DNA from: Sporosarcina trichiuri
Lineage (GTDB): Bacteria; Bacillota; Bacilli; Bacillales_A; Planococcaceae
DNA length: 64,000 bases
Reading direction: 5' to 3'
NCBI RefSeq assembly: GCF_030406775.1
Contig: NZ_CP129119.1
Location: 282,001 to 346,000, forward strand
The position numbers and the translations under genes were made by a program. Position 1 is the stretch's first letter. Each line of letters starts with the position of its first letter. Below, one piece after another: positions 35,790-47,650 of the stretch. The notes under the pieces were generated by a model. The model was not told where the DNA came from and did no database searches. It saw nothing but the letters and a program-made list of their open reading frames with translations.

Positions 35790-36977
35790 TTGAAATTCAA
35801 GATAGGACTCATCTGGAGAATTGTCATCGCCATCGGCCTGGCCGTGGGCTTCGGCTATTTGACTCCGCTGATCGGGGAAGGGTTTGCGAAAAACTTCACC
35901 CGTCTGTTTGCGACATTCAATATGCTGTTCGGCGGGTTCCTGAACTTCGTCGTGCCGCTCATCATCCTGGCGTTCATCGCACCGGGAATTGCCAAACTCG
36001 GGAAGGGGTCCGGCAAGCTGCTCGGTCTTGCAACCGTTTTCGCCTATGCGTCCACGATCGTGGCTGGAATCCTTGCGTACTTTGCGGCAACGGCCATTCT
36101 GCCTTCCTATATCAATGGACTGTCGGATAAGTCCATCAGTACGGGAAAGGAAGCCGCGGCCGCTTTCTTCAAAATGGAGATGACACCGCTCATGGGCGTC
36201 ATGACGGCCCTGCTGCTGGCGTTCGTGCTCGGCATCGGCATGGCGTCAATCGGCAGCAAGACGATGCTCCGCGTGTTCGAGGAATTGAATACGATCATTG
36301 AAAAAGTCATCAGCGTCGTGATCATCCCGCTTCTGCCGATACATATCTTCGGGATCTTCCTGAACATGACCTATACAGGTGAAGTTGCGAAAGTGCTGTC
36401 GATCTTCATCTTCGTGTTCGTCATGATCATCGTGCTCCATCTGATCATGCTGACAGTCCAGTACACCGTGGCGGGCGCTGTGTCCCAGCGCAATCCGTTC
36501 CGCCTGATGAAAACGATGGCTCCCGCCTATTTCACAGCAATCGGGACACAGTCCTCGGCGGCAACGATCCCGGTGACACTCAGGCAGGCGAAGCAGACCG
36601 GAGCGTCCGCGAAAGTTACGGATTTCACCATTCCGCTGTTCGCCACGATCCACTTGTCCGGCAGTACGATCACATTGGTCTCCTGCTCGATCGGCGTCAT
36701 GCTCATGAACGGAGCACCGATCAGTTTCGTTTCGTATCTGGGCTTCATCTTCATGCTCGGCGTCACGATGATCGCAGCTCCGGGCGTACCGGGGGGCGCA
36801 GTCGTCGCAGCGACCGGACTTCTCGCATCGATGCTCGGATTCGACGAGTCGATGATTGCGCTCATGATCGCCCTGTACATGGCGCAGGACAGTTTCGGCA
36901 CAGCGACGAACGTCACGGGCGACGGAGCCCTTGCCATCATCGTCGACAGCTTTTCAGACAGAACACCGGCCAAATGA
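35790..36977 (+). CDS. dicarboxylate/amino-acid:cation symporter (DAACS)
   Basis: About 395 residues from the TTG at 35790 (AAAGGGG 8 nt upstream; the frame opens at 35742). Glutamate-transporter fold: hydrophobic throughout, with the hairpin-1 Ser-rich loop IGTQSSAATIPVTL, the TIHLSGSTITL segment and the C-terminal GTATNVTGDGA (NxxGD-type) motif. The substrate (glutamate, aspartate, serine or another) cannot be told. It lies between metQ and suf, where B. subtilis has no such gene, with its own terminator, so it is an inserted single-gene unit. Confidence 0.92.
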   Translation: MKFKIGLIWRIVIAIGLAVGFGYLTPLIGEGFAKNFTRLFATFNMLFGGFLNFVVPLIILAFIAPGIAKLGKGSGKLLGLATVFAYASTIVAGILAYFAATAILPSYINGLSDKSISTGKEAAAAFFKMEMTPLMGVMTALLLAFVLGIGMASIGSKTMLRVFEELNTIIEKVISVVIIPLLPIHIFGIFLNMTYTGEVAKVLSIFIFVFVMIIVLHLIMLTVQYTVAGAVSQRNPFRLMKTMAPAYFTAIGTQSSAATIPVTLRQAKQTGASAKVTDFTIPLFATIHLSGSTITLVSCSIGVMLMNGAPISFVSYLGFIFMLGVTMIAAPGVPGGAVVAATGLLASMLGFDESMIALMIALYMAQDSFGTATNVTGDGALAIIVDSFSDRTPAK

Positions 36978-36989
36978 CCGGGCCCGAGC

Positions 36990-37019
36990 CGTTTCCTTTT
37001 CGGAGGAAGCGGTTTTTTG
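36990..37019 (+). terminator. intrinsic terminator after the symporter
   Basis: 9-bp stem CCGTTTCCT / AGGAAGCGG with one G-U, then TTTTTT. Confidence 0.85.
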
Positions 37020-37134
37020 CGTCTGAACCGCGGTTTTAAGCCAATTTATGAAGGCTTATATTCTCACTCTGTGAAACTTAATTGAAAATGAAAATACTTG
37101 CTGATCGCGAAGAATTAAAGGATTTTTATATTAT

Positions 37135-37149
37135 TTATAATCATTCTCA
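37135..37149. promoter_or_regulatory. Fur/PerR-like box upstream of suf
   Basis: TTATAATCATTCTCA differs at two positions from both the PerR (TTATAATNATTATAA) and Fur 7-1-7 (TGATAATNATTATCA) patterns. It lies just upstream of the suf -35. Confidence 0.45.
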
Positions 37150-37154
37150 ATGAT

Positions 37155-37183
37155 TTGCAACGGACGGCGGGATGGGGTAAGAT
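37155..37183 (+). promoter_or_regulatory. sigma-A promoter of the suf operon
   Basis: TTGCAA, 17 nt, TAAGAT; start near 37190, about 54 nt before sufC. Confidence 0.6.
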
Positions 37184-37243
37184 TAGAATGATGATAATTA
37201 GAAGATGAGCAATCATCTTATTACGCATACTGGAGGTATTGGA

Positions 37244-38023
37244 ATGGCAACTTTGGAAATCAAAGATCTTCACGTTTCAATCGAAGACAAAGAAATACTT
37301 AAAGGGGTCAACTTGACCATCAATACAAATGAGATCCATGCAATCATGGGACCGAACGGAACAGGTAAATCCACGCTCGCGTCCGCAATCATGGGGCATC
37401 CGAAATACGAAGTGACATCAGGTACGGTCCTGCTGGACGGCGAAGATGTGCTTGAAATGGAAGTGGACGAGCGTGCGAAAGCCGGTCTGTTCCTGGCCAT
37501 GCAGTATCCGAGTGAGATCACAGGCGTCACGAATGCGGACTTCCTCCGTTCTGCTATCAATGCTCGCCGTGAAGAGGGGGATGAGATCTCCCTCATGAAG
37601 TTCATCCGTGAACTCGACAGCAAAATGGAACTTCTTGAAATGGATGAAGATATGGCAACACGCTATCTGAACGAAGGATTCTCGGGCGGGGAGAAGAAGC
37701 GTAACGAGATCCTTCAGCTGATGATGCTGAAACCGAAATTCGCAGTACTCGACGAGATCGACTCCGGTCTTGACATCGATGCTTTGCGCATCGTCTCAAC
37801 AGGCATCAACGAAATGCGCGGCGAAGGCTTCGGCTGCCTGATCATCACCCACTACCAGCGCCTGCTGAACTACATCACGCCGGACCACGTCCATGTCATG
37901 ATGCAGGGCCGTGTCGTCAAATCAGGCGGGGAAGAACTTGCACGCAAGCTGGAAGAGCACGGCTACGACTGGATCAAAGAAGAACTCGGTATCGAAGAAG
38001 AGACAGTAGAACAAGAAGCGTAA
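37244..38023 (+). CDS. sufC: Fe-S cluster assembly ATPase SufC
   Basis: 259-residue ABC-type ATPase of the SufBCD scaffold. Walker [10 protein letters not shown], the signature [12 protein letters not shown] and Walker [16 protein letters not shown] are present. A short open extension to 37205 is ignored because ATG 37244 follows TGGAGG. First gene of sufCDSUB, the only complete Fe-S assembly operon in the window and the essential system in Bacillota. Confidence 0.97.
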   Translation: MATLEIKDLHVSIEDKEILKGVNLTINTNEIHAIMGPNGTGKSTLASAIMGHPKYEVTSGTVLLDGEDVLEMEVDERAKAGLFLAMQYPSEITGVTNADFLRSAINARREEGDEISLMKFIRELDSKMELLEMDEDMATRYLNEGFSGGEKKRNEILQLMMLKPKFAVLDEIDSGLDIDALRIVSTGINEMRGEGFGCLIITHYQRLLNYITPDHVHVMMQGRVVKSGGEELARKLEEHGYDWIKEELGIEEETVEQEA

Positions 38024-38041
38024 GAGGGAGGACGATTGAAC

Positions 38042-40568
<2,527 letters not shown>

Positions 40569-40569
<1 letters not shown>

Positions 40570-41006
40570 TGAAAAACGAAAAACTCGACCAGCTGTACCG
40601 ATCGGTCATCATGGATCACTACAAAACACCAAGGAACAAAGGTGTGCTCGACGAAGGCAACGTCACTATCGACATGAACAACCCGACGTGCGGCGATGTC
40701 ATCCATCTGACTCTGCAAGTGGAAGACGATATCGTGAAAGATGCCAAATTCGAAGGGGAAGGCTGCTCGATTTCGATGGCCTCCGCTTCGATGATGACAC
40801 AGCTCGTCAAAGGGAAGAATACCGAAGATGCCCTTCACGCAGCGCATGCATTCTCCGATATGATGCTCGGCAAGGACGTGGACGACACCGTCGACTTCGG
40901 AGATATCGAGGCATTGACGGGTGTGGCCAAATTCCCGGCCCGCATCAAGTGCGCAACCTTGCCATGGAAAGCAATGGAGAAAGGGATCGCACACGATTCC
41001 GAATGA
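40569..41006 (+). CDS. sufU: sulfur-transfer protein SufU
   Basis: 145-residue zinc-binding sulfurtransferase that takes the persulfide from SufS. The ligands Cys41, Asp43, Cys66 and Cys128 are at exactly the expected spacing (NPTCGD, GEGCSIS, IKCATLPW). The ATG shares its A with the sufS TAA; an ORF reading back into sufS is ignored. Confidence 0.96.
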
Positions 41007-41027
41007 TATGAACGGGAGGAATAGCAA

Positions 41028-42425
41028 ATGGCTAAACAAATGCCGGAAATCGGCGATTACAAATACGGGTTCCACGACAAGGACGTATCTGTATTCCGTT
41101 CCGAGCGCGGTCTGACGAAAGAAATCGTCGAAGAGATCTCGCGCATGAAAGAAGAACCGGAATGGATGCTCAACTACCGCCTGAAATCCCTAGAGCTGTT
41201 TTACAGCAAGCCGATGCCGCAATGGGGCGGCGATCTGAACTCGCTCAACTTCGACGAGATCACATACTACGTCAAACCGTCTGAAGCGACTGAGCGTTCT
41301 TGGGACGAAGTGCCGGAAGAGATCAAGCAGACGTTCGACAAGCTTGGGATTCCGGAAGCGGAACAGAAATACCTGGCAGGCGTGTCGGCTCAGTATGAGT
41401 CGGAAGTCGTCTACCACAACATGAAAGAAGAGCTCGAAGACATGGGGATCGTCTTCAAGGACACGGACTCCGCGCTCCGCGAGAACGAAGAACTCTTCAA
41501 GCAGTACTGGGGCACCGTCATCCCGAATTCGGACAACAAGTTCGCCGCACTGAACTCGGCTGTCTGGTCGGGTGGATCGTTCATCTATGTGCCGCCGGGC
41601 GTGAAAGTCGATACACCGCTGCAAGCCTATTTCCGGATCAACTCGGAAAACATGGGACAGTTCGAGCGTACGCTCATCATCGTCGACGAAGGCGCAAGCG
41701 TCCACTATGTGGAAGGCTGTACAGCACCTGTCTACACGACAAACTCCCTGCACAGTGCAGTCGTCGAAATCATCATCAAGAAAGACGCGTACTGCCGTTA
41801 TACGACGATCCAGAACTGGGCGAACAACGTCTACAATCTCGTGACGAAGCGTGCGGTCTGTGAAGCGAACGCGACGATGGAATGGATCGACGGCAACATC
41901 GGTTCCAAACTGACGATGAAATACCCGGCAGTCCTGCTGAAAGGTGAAGGCGCCCGCGGTATGACATTATCAATCGCCATCGCCGGAAAAGGCCAGCATC
42001 AGGATGCCGGCGCGAAGATGATGCACCTAGCACCGAACACTTCGTCCACAATCGTGTCGAAGTCGATTTCACAGCACGGCGGAAAAGTGAGCTACCGCGG
42101 TATCGTCCACTTCGGACGGAAAGCGGACGGCGCCCGTTCCAACATCGAATGCGATACGCTCATCATGGATGACAAGTCGACATCCGATACGATTCCGTAC
42201 AACGAAATCCTGAACGACAACATCTCGCTCGAGCACGAAGCGAAAGTGTCCAAAGTATCGGAAGAGCAGCTCTTCTACCTGATGAGCCGTGGCATCTCCG
42301 AACAGGAAGCGACCGAAATGATCGTCATGGGCTTCATCGAGCCATTCACGAAAGAACTGCCGATGGAATACGCGGTGGAAATGAACCGCTTGATCAAGTT
42401 CGAAATGGAAGGATCGATCGGCTGA
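41028..42425 (+). CDS. sufB: Fe-S cluster assembly protein SufB
   Basis: 465-residue scaffold subunit, the main cluster-building partner of SufC and SufD. Recognisable segments are [13 protein letters not shown] at the N-terminus, [27 protein letters not shown] and the C-terminal [20 protein letters not shown]. Last gene of the suf operon; a terminator follows. Confidence 0.97.
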   Translation: MAKQMPEIGDYKYGFHDKDVSVFRSERGLTKEIVEEISRMKEEPEWMLNYRLKSLELFYSKPMPQWGGDLNSLNFDEITYYVKPSEATERSWDEVPEEIKQTFDKLGIPEAEQKYLAGVSAQYESEVVYHNMKEELEDMGIVFKDTDSALRENEELFKQYWGTVIPNSDNKFAALNSAVWSGGSFIYVPPGVKVDTPLQAYFRINSENMGQFERTLIIVDEGASVHYVEGCTAPVYTTNSLHSAVVEIIIKKDAYCRYTTIQNWANNVYNLVTKRAVCEANATMEWIDGNIGSKLTMKYPAVLLKGEGARGMTLSIAIAGKGQHQDAGAKMMHLAPNTSSTIVSKSISQHGGKVSYRGIVHFGRKADGARSNIECDTLIMDDKSTSDTIPYNEILNDNISLEHEAKVSKVSEEQLFYLMSRGISEQEATEMIVMGFIEPFTKELPMEYAVEMNRLIKFEMEGSIG

Positions 42426-42436
42426 TCCCCCTCCTG

Positions 42437-42464
42437 CCTCTGCACATCCGTGCAGAGGTTTTTT
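42437..42464 (+). terminator. intrinsic terminator after sufB
   Basis: 9-bp perfect stem CCTCTGCAC / GTGCAGAGG, ATCC loop, T6. Confidence 0.92.
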
Positions 42465-42583
42465 CATTTGGGAACCCGGACAGGTTCAGGATTACAATTT
42501 GTCCGTCCAGATGCTTTTGCCCGGCAGCCGCTATCCCTTTCCGCCGCAGGGTCCTATATAACGGGCAGGAAGGAAAGGAGACG

Positions 42584-43294
42584 ATGACTTTGGTTCGTAT
42601 TGTATTGGATGCAGGACATGGGCTGGGCACCCCAGGGAAACAGTCGCCCGCCGGGGAGAAGGAATGGCTGTTCAACAACAGGGTTCTGCTGGCTGCACAG
42701 ACGGCATTATTGCAATATGAAAACGTAGAAGTCGTACGGGTGGATGATCCATCAGGAATGGCGGACATACCGCTCAGACAGCGGACAGATCGAGCGAATG
42801 CACAGCAGGCCGATCTGTATATCTCGTTCCATCATAATGCGAATACAGGCTCCTGGGGCGATTGGGGCGGCGTGGAAACGTACACGATGGATGCACGGAA
42901 TGCGAATCCAGAGTCTGTCCGGCTCGCCCGGTTAATCCAGCCGGAGATCGTGAAAGCGATGGGGCTGCGCGATCGGGGAGTGAAGAAGAAGAATCTCCAT
43001 GTCCTGCGGGAGACCCGTATGCCCGCCGTGCTTATGGAAGGTGGGTTCATGGATTCCCGGACGGATATTGCTGCACTCCGCAATTCGCAGAAACTGCAGG
43101 CACAAGGAAGGGCAGCAGCTTCCGCGATAGCTGCGTACTTCGGATTGGTTTTGACACCGCAAAATCAAAAGCCGCTGGGCAGCAGCGCATACCGGCTCGT
43201 GACGGGCACATTCAGCAGCCGGGACAGTGCAGAGAAAGCGGCAGAGCTGATCAAGGCCGCCCATGGCTGGACCGTCTATGTAAAAGAAGAGTAA
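42584..43294 (+). CDS. N-acetylmuramoyl-L-alanine amidase (CwlC-like)
   Basis: 236 residues with no signal peptide. Amidase_3 zinc hydrolase: His12 (DAGHG), Glu25, His83 (SFHHNA) and catalytic Glu152 (LMEGGFMD). A C-terminal SPOR-like segment (AYRLVTGTFSSRDSAEKAAEL, about 197-236) would bind peptidoglycan. The lack of a signal and the short length match B. subtilis CwlC, a mother-cell enzyme of late sporulation. A phage-type endolysin is a weaker alternative, since no phage genes are near. AAAGGAG precedes the ATG. Confidence 0.88.
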   Translation: MTLVRIVLDAGHGLGTPGKQSPAGEKEWLFNNRVLLAAQTALLQYENVEVVRVDDPSGMADIPLRQRTDRANAQQADLYISFHHNANTGSWGDWGGVETYTMDARNANPESVRLARLIQPEIVKAMGLRDRGVKKKNLHVLRETRMPAVLMEGGFMDSRTDIAALRNSQKLQAQGRAAASAIAAYFGLVLTPQNQKPLGSSAYRLVTGTFSSRDSAEKAAELIKAAHGWTVYVKEE

Positions 43295-43412
43295 CGAGAG
43301 CCGGCGGATCCCGATCTGCCGGCTGTTGCTGCGTTCAGGCAGACTGCCCGGCCAGGACGACTAGTTATGATATGATACGGGTAAGGAACAAGACAAGAAT
43401 GGAGGGATTCTC

Positions 43413-44273
43413 ATGATAGAAATCGGCCTGACGGGCTGGGGCGACCATCCGGATGTCTATGCACCGACCTCATCCGCCAAAGACAAACTGATCGATTACA
43501 GCGCGCATTTTCCGATCGTGGAGCTGGACTCTACATTTTACGCGATTCAGCCGGAGCGCAATATCCGGAAATGGATACGGGAGACGCCGGATCATTTCCA
43601 GTTCATCGTCAAAGCGTATCAGGGGATGACCGGTCATCTGCGCGGGGAGCTGCCGTATGAATCGAAGGAGGAAATGTTCCGGCTGTTCCGTCTGTCATTG
43701 CAGCCGCTCGAGGAAGCGGACAAGCTGTCGATGATCCTCATACAGTTCCCGCCTTGGTTCGATTGTGTCAAAGAGCATGTCGAGGAAATACGATACATAT
43801 GCGGGCAGCTGGAAGGGTTCGATCTGGCTGTCGAGTTCAGGCACCAGTCCTGGTATTCGGAGCAGCTGCGGGAAAAGACGTTCAAGTTCCTGTCCGACAA
43901 CAAACTGATCCACGTCATCACCGACGAACCGCAGGCCGGGGAAGGCAGTGTGCCGTTCATCCCCCGGGTGACGCATCCGGATAAGGCGATGGTACGGCTG
44001 CATGGACGCAATCTCGCCGGCTGGAAAAACCCTGGCGGCAGCCGGGAAGCCTGGCGGAAAGTCCGCTATTTGTATGATTACAATGATCGGGAGCTACAGG
44101 AGATCCAGGCGGCTGTGGAGCAGGCGTCTGAGCACGCGGCGTATACGGCAGTCATCTTCAACAATAATTCAGGCGGGCATGCTGCCGGGAATGCGAAACA
44201 GTTCCAGCAGATGCTCGGCCTCTCCTTCGAAGACCTTGCCCCGAAGCAGCTCGACATCTTTGAGGGGGAATAG
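43413..44273 (+). CDS. yunF: DUF72-family protein (YunF)
   Basis: 286-residue DUF72 TIM-barrel protein of unknown function. Typical features are IGLTGWGDHP at the start, the VELDSTFYAIQ strand, FDLAVEFRHQSWY and MVRLHGRN. The ATG follows ATGGAGGG. Only 2 nt separate it from the following TSUP permease gene, and the yunF-yunE-yunD order is kept as in B. subtilis. Confidence 0.9.
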   Translation: MIEIGLTGWGDHPDVYAPTSSAKDKLIDYSAHFPIVELDSTFYAIQPERNIRKWIRETPDHFQFIVKAYQGMTGHLRGELPYESKEEMFRLFRLSLQPLEEADKLSMILIQFPPWFDCVKEHVEEIRYICGQLEGFDLAVEFRHQSWYSEQLREKTFKFLSDNKLIHVITDEPQAGEGSVPFIPRVTHPDKAMVRLHGRNLAGWKNPGGSREAWRKVRYLYDYNDRELQEIQAAVEQASEHAAYTAVIFNNNSGGHAAGNAKQFQQMLGLSFEDLAPKQLDIFEGE

Positions 44274-44275
44274 GA

Positions 44276-45100
44276 ATGGAATATATTTTGCTCATTGCCA
44301 TCGGCATGCTGTCGGGCGTCGTCGGCTCGCTCGTCGGGCTCGGCGGCGGGACGATCTTCGTGCCGGTGACACTGCTCGTCGGCATTGATCTCGGGTGGAT
44401 TCCGCATGTGACGCCGCAGACGGTCGTCGGCATGTCCGTCATCATGATGGTGTTCAACGGGCTGTCGTCCACGCTGTATCACTTGAAAGCGAAGACCGTC
44501 GATTACCGCAGCGGACTCATCTTTTTCGCCGGGAGTGTTCCCGGGACAATTGTCGGTGCCTTTTTCAACAGAGGGCTCGATCTGAATTCATTCAATATCT
44601 ATTTTGGGCTGCTGCTGATCTTCCTGGCGGCACTTCTGCTTGTGAAAAAATATTTAAAACCGATCCGCTGGTTCGTCGACCATGGCAAACCGATCACATT
44701 CACCGATCCGCAGGGTCAGGACCATGTGTACGGGTATCCCATCTGGTTCGCACTCGTATTCACCTTTTTCATCGGCCTGACGTCAGGTCTTTTCGGGATC
44801 GGCGGCGGAGCGATGCTCGTGCCGGGAATGATCCTGCTGTTCCTGTTCCCGCCCCACGTGGCGGTCGGCACATCGATGCTCATGGTGTTCCTGTCCGCGC
44901 TTGTGAATTCAGGGACGCATATCTATCTCGGCCATGTGCCCTGGCTGTATTCGCTCGCAGTCATTCCGGGCGCCTATATCGGCGGCACGGTCGGTTCGAT
45001 GCTGAATAAGAAGCTGAGCTCCGAAGCGCTCGTTGTCGTATTGCGTATATTGCTTCTGCTGTTCGGGGTCAATTCAATCATTGACGGAATCTGGGGATGA
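44276..45100 (+). CDS. yunE: TauE/SafE-family sulfite exporter-like permease (YunE)
   Basis: 274-residue TSUP membrane protein with about eight helices and two internally repeated GLxGxGGG motifs (SLVGLGGGTIFVP and GLFGIGGGAMLVPG). Substrates in the family are sulfite, sulfoacetate and related anions; here it is unknown. Co-translated with yunF before and yunD after (ATGA overlap). Confidence 0.92.
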   Translation: MEYILLIAIGMLSGVVGSLVGLGGGTIFVPVTLLVGIDLGWIPHVTPQTVVGMSVIMMVFNGLSSTLYHLKAKTVDYRSGLIFFAGSVPGTIVGAFFNRGLDLNSFNIYFGLLLIFLAALLLVKKYLKPIRWFVDHGKPITFTDPQGQDHVYGYPIWFALVFTFFIGLTSGLFGIGGGAMLVPGMILLFLFPPHVAVGTSMLMVFLSALVNSGTHIYLGHVPWLYSLAVIPGAYIGGTVGSMLNKKLSSEALVVVLRILLLLFGVNSIIDGIWG

Positions 45101-46470
45101 TCGGCATTACACAGAAAACGGAAACGATCCATATCTATCATACGAATGATGTACACAGCCATTTTGACAACTGGCCGGGCATCCACGAGTATCTGCTCCA
45201 GCAGCGCAAACAGCATGAGCTGGCTGGAGAATCGGTCTTCGTGTTCGATCTCGGGGACTTCGTGGACCGCTCGCACCCTTTCACGGAAGCGACACATGGG
45301 AAAGGGAATACCGAATTGCTGAACCGGGCCCGCTACGATGCGGTTACGATCGGCAACAATGAAGGGATCACACTGCCTCCGGAAGATCTTGCACATCTGT
45401 ACGATGACGCGGCGTTCGATGTCATCGTCGCAAACCTGTCGGAAGCGGGCGGCCGTCCGCTGGAGTGGGCAGTCCCTTATGAACAATACGAGACAGCACA
45501 GGGCACTTCAGTTGCCGTCATTGCAGCGACAGCGGTCTATGAAGCCTTCTACGGGAAGCTCGGCTGGGCTGTCAGTGAGCCACTGCCCATCCTGAAGACA
45601 CTCGCGGAACAGCTGAAAGAAACATCCGATGTGGTCATCTGCCTGTCCCATCTGGGGATCCATGAAGACAGAAAACTTGCAGCGGAGACGGGGGACATCG
45701 ATGTCATCCTCGGTGCACACACTCATCACCTGTTCCTGCGCGGTGAATGGGAAGGAACTACCCTTCTCGCCGCCACCGGCAAATACGGGCAGTATGTCGG
45801 CCATATGTGCATCACGCTGGAAGCCGGACAAATCACGGACAGGGCAGCTGCCGTCATACCGGCTGAACAGCTGGATGCTCCGCCGGCAGCGGAGCGGGCG
45901 TTCGGACTTTTCCTGCAGGCGGGTGAGGAACTGCTTGATGAAACTGTGTTCAAGTCCCCGTGTCCGCTCAGCCAGAATCTGTCGGGTCCGAGCGGCCTGT
46001 CGGATTTCTTCGGAAGGGCGCTGCTGGCGTATACAGGTGCGGACTGCGCACTATTCAATGCCGGTCTGTTTCTCGGGAGCCTGCCGGAAGGGGATGTGAC
46101 GCTGCGCGATCTGCACCGCGTTCTGCCGCATCCCATCAATGCCTGTGTCATGACGGTGACCGGCCGGGCACTGCTCGAGTATTGGATCATTTCGGATGAT
46201 CCTTCATGGATCCGTACGGAAGTGAGAGGGCTCGGCTTCCGGGGCACGATGATGGGGGCCATGATCCAGACCCGGCTTTCAATGGAAGACGGCCTGCTGT
46301 ACATAGGGAGCGAGCGTGTCCGGATGGATGGGACCTATAAGCTGGCCACCCTGGACATGTTCACATTCGGCTTCTTCTACCCGGACATGAAGTCCGAAAA
46401 GATCGATTATCTCGTCCCTGAACTGATCCGGGATATCGCCGGCTGGTATGGCAGGCAGCTTGGAAACTGA
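45097..46470 (+). CDS. yunD: bifunctional metallophosphatase/5'-nucleotidase family (YunD)
   Basis: 457 residues: an N-terminal calcineurin-like metallophosphatase domain (HIYHTNDVHSHFDNW, DLGDFVDRSHP, IGNNEG, GAHTHHLF) and a C-terminal 5'-nucleotidase substrate domain (from about 300). It has no signal peptide, unlike secreted UshA-type enzymes, so it acts inside the cell. The start overlaps the yunE stop. It ends 4 nt before a terminator-like hairpin that overlaps the yunB ribosome site. Confidence 0.92.
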   Translation: MIGITQKTETIHIYHTNDVHSHFDNWPGIHEYLLQQRKQHELAGESVFVFDLGDFVDRSHPFTEATHGKGNTELLNRARYDAVTIGNNEGITLPPEDLAHLYDDAAFDVIVANLSEAGGRPLEWAVPYEQYETAQGTSVAVIAATAVYEAFYGKLGWAVSEPLPILKTLAEQLKETSDVVICLSHLGIHEDRKLAAETGDIDVILGAHTHHLFLRGEWEGTTLLAATGKYGQYVGHMCITLEAGQITDRAAAVIPAEQLDAPPAAERAFGLFLQAGEELLDETVFKSPCPLSQNLSGPSGLSDFFGRALLAYTGADCALFNAGLFLGSLPEGDVTLRDLHRVLPHPINACVMTVTGRALLEYWIISDDPSWIRTEVRGLGFRGTMMGAMIQTRLSMEDGLLYIGSERVRMDGTYKLATLDMFTFGFFYPDMKSEKIDYLVPELIRDIAGWYGRQLGN

Positions 46471-46473
46471 CAT

Positions 46474-46523
46474 AGGCAGCACCCCCCTTTCATAGGATAT
46501 GAAAAGGAGGTGCTGCCTTTTTG
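46474..46523 (+). terminator. terminator hairpin overlapping the yunB ribosome-binding site
   Basis: Arms AGGCAGCACC (46474-46483) and GGTGCTGCCT (46509-46518), extended inside by CCTTTCAT / ATGAAAAGG with one bulge, then TTTTT. The Shine-Dalgarno AAAGGAGG of yunB is inside the stem and the T-tract runs into its TTG start. Confidence 0.85.
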
Positions 46524-47288
46524 AGATTCCATACGCAAGTTCCGAAGCGGAAGAAATCGAAAGGCAGATGGCTCAAAATCCTCCTGCCGTCGTTAGTGGT
46601 GGCGATCGTCTTCAGTTTCTATTATCTGAATGCCAAACTGACACCCGTCTACATGAAATATGCTGAGGTGCAGACACGTAAAATAGCGGCGCACGTCATC
46701 AGCCAGGCGATCCAATCCAGGTCGGACAGTGTCCTGGATGTCAATGATGTGCTCATCAATATCCCGAACGATTCAAAAGAGACCGTGACGATGAAAGTCG
46801 ATGCCGAGACGATCAGTCAGATCATGGCGGAGATCCATGAGCTTGTGGAGGAGCATCTGGACCGGGCGGAATCCGGAGATCTGGCAATGCTGCCGGACGG
46901 GGAAGGGATCGACTTTGACACTGAGGAAATGGAGAAACACGGCGGGGTCGTCTTTTTCGTGCCGATCGGGCAGGTGGCGGGCATTCCGCTGCTCGGTAAT
47001 CTTGGCCCGAAAATACCGATCCGTTTCCATATCATCGGTGATGTCCATGGCAATATCGATACGAAAATCACGGAATACGGCATTAACAACGTGTATATGG
47101 AAGTGAACATAATCCTGGAAGTCAATGTTGAAATCATCATCCCGGTGGCGACAAAACAGAGTACTGTCGAGCATTCCTTCCCAGTGGCGATCGGCATCAT
47201 CCAGGGAGTCGTACCTCAAATCTACACGAAGGGGGGACAGAGTCCGGCTAATATCGAAGTGCCGATGGGCGACACGAATGCTCCGTAA
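46521..47288 (+). CDS. yunB: sporulation protein YunB
   Basis: 255-residue sporulation protein, in B. subtilis a mother-cell product needed for normal spore formation. It has a basic N-terminus (VPKRKKSKGRW), one membrane helix (about 20-40), and a long extracytoplasmic domain with IPIGQVAGIPLLGNLGPKIPIRFHIIGDVHGN. The TTG start follows AAAGGAGGTG by 9 nt; no later start would keep the helix. The ribosome-binding site is buried in a terminator hairpin, so translation is probably controlled or depends on a transcript that starts inside the hairpin. Confidence 0.9.
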   Translation: MRFHTQVPKRKKSKGRWLKILLPSLVVAIVFSFYYLNAKLTPVYMKYAEVQTRKIAAHVISQAIQSRSDSVLDVNDVLINIPNDSKETVTMKVDAETISQIMAEIHELVEEHLDRAESGDLAMLPDGEGIDFDTEEMEKHGGVVFFVPIGQVAGIPLLGNLGPKIPIRFHIIGDVHGNIDTKITEYGINNVYMEVNIILEVNVEIIIPVATKQSTVEHSFPVAIGIIQGVVPQIYTKGGQSPANIEVPMGDTNAP

Positions 47289-47294
47289 GCTCCC

Positions 47295-47323
47295 TTGCAT
47301 GTCCCTTCACTATCTGGTATGCT
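47295..47323 (+). promoter_or_regulatory. sigma-A-like promoter before the 54-residue ORF
   Basis: TTGCAT, 17 nt, TATGCT; start near 47330. Confidence 0.55.
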
Positions 47324-47367
47324 GAAAAGGTAATATCATATTCGATAGGGTAGAGGCTGCATTGCTT

Positions 47368-47532
47368 ATGAGTATCACATGCGAGAGTGACGTTGAAGAC
47401 CATGTGAAAAAGGAAGTTTTGCCGAAGCCGTATGGAGGTCATCTCCATTGCGGTTGGGGTCATTTCGAACAGGAATGGCACTGTCATGGACGTTATATTG
47501 TCCGTGATGAGCTACAATCGTCAGTTGGATAA
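47368..47532 (+). CDS. unrecognised 54-residue Cys/His-rich small protein
   Basis: ATG to TAA, 54 residues. An acidic/basic first half (ESDVEDHVKKEV) leads to a Cys/His/Trp-rich cluster: HLHCGWGHF then EWHCHGRY, with residues H25, H27, C28, H32, H38, C39 and H40, a pattern that could bind a metal. A TTG two codons upstream (47362) with AGAGG is an alternative start. The ribosome site is weak. A promoter-like pair lies before it and a clear terminator after it, so it looks like its own transcription unit. I do not recognise the family. A non-coding RNA with a chance frame is the alternative. Confidence 0.5.
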   Translation: MSITCESDVEDHVKKEVLPKPYGGHLHCGWGHFEQEWHCHGRYIVRDELQSSVG

Positions 47533-47565
47533 CGAACGTGATTATCAAACAAACGACATGTAGAC

Positions 47566-47616
47566 AGCCGGTGCCCGGTACACTTTCACAAGTGAGCGGG
47601 TGCCGGCTTTTTGTTT
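47566..47616 (+). terminator. intrinsic terminator after the 54-residue ORF
   Basis: 12-bp stem AGCCGGTGCCCG / CGGGTGCCGGCT with two G-U pairs and a TTTTTGTTTT tract, just before the ribosome site of the antiporter gene. Confidence 0.82.
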
Positions 47617-47650
47617 TCCCGCATACCCGAAAACAAAGGAGGAAATTGGA

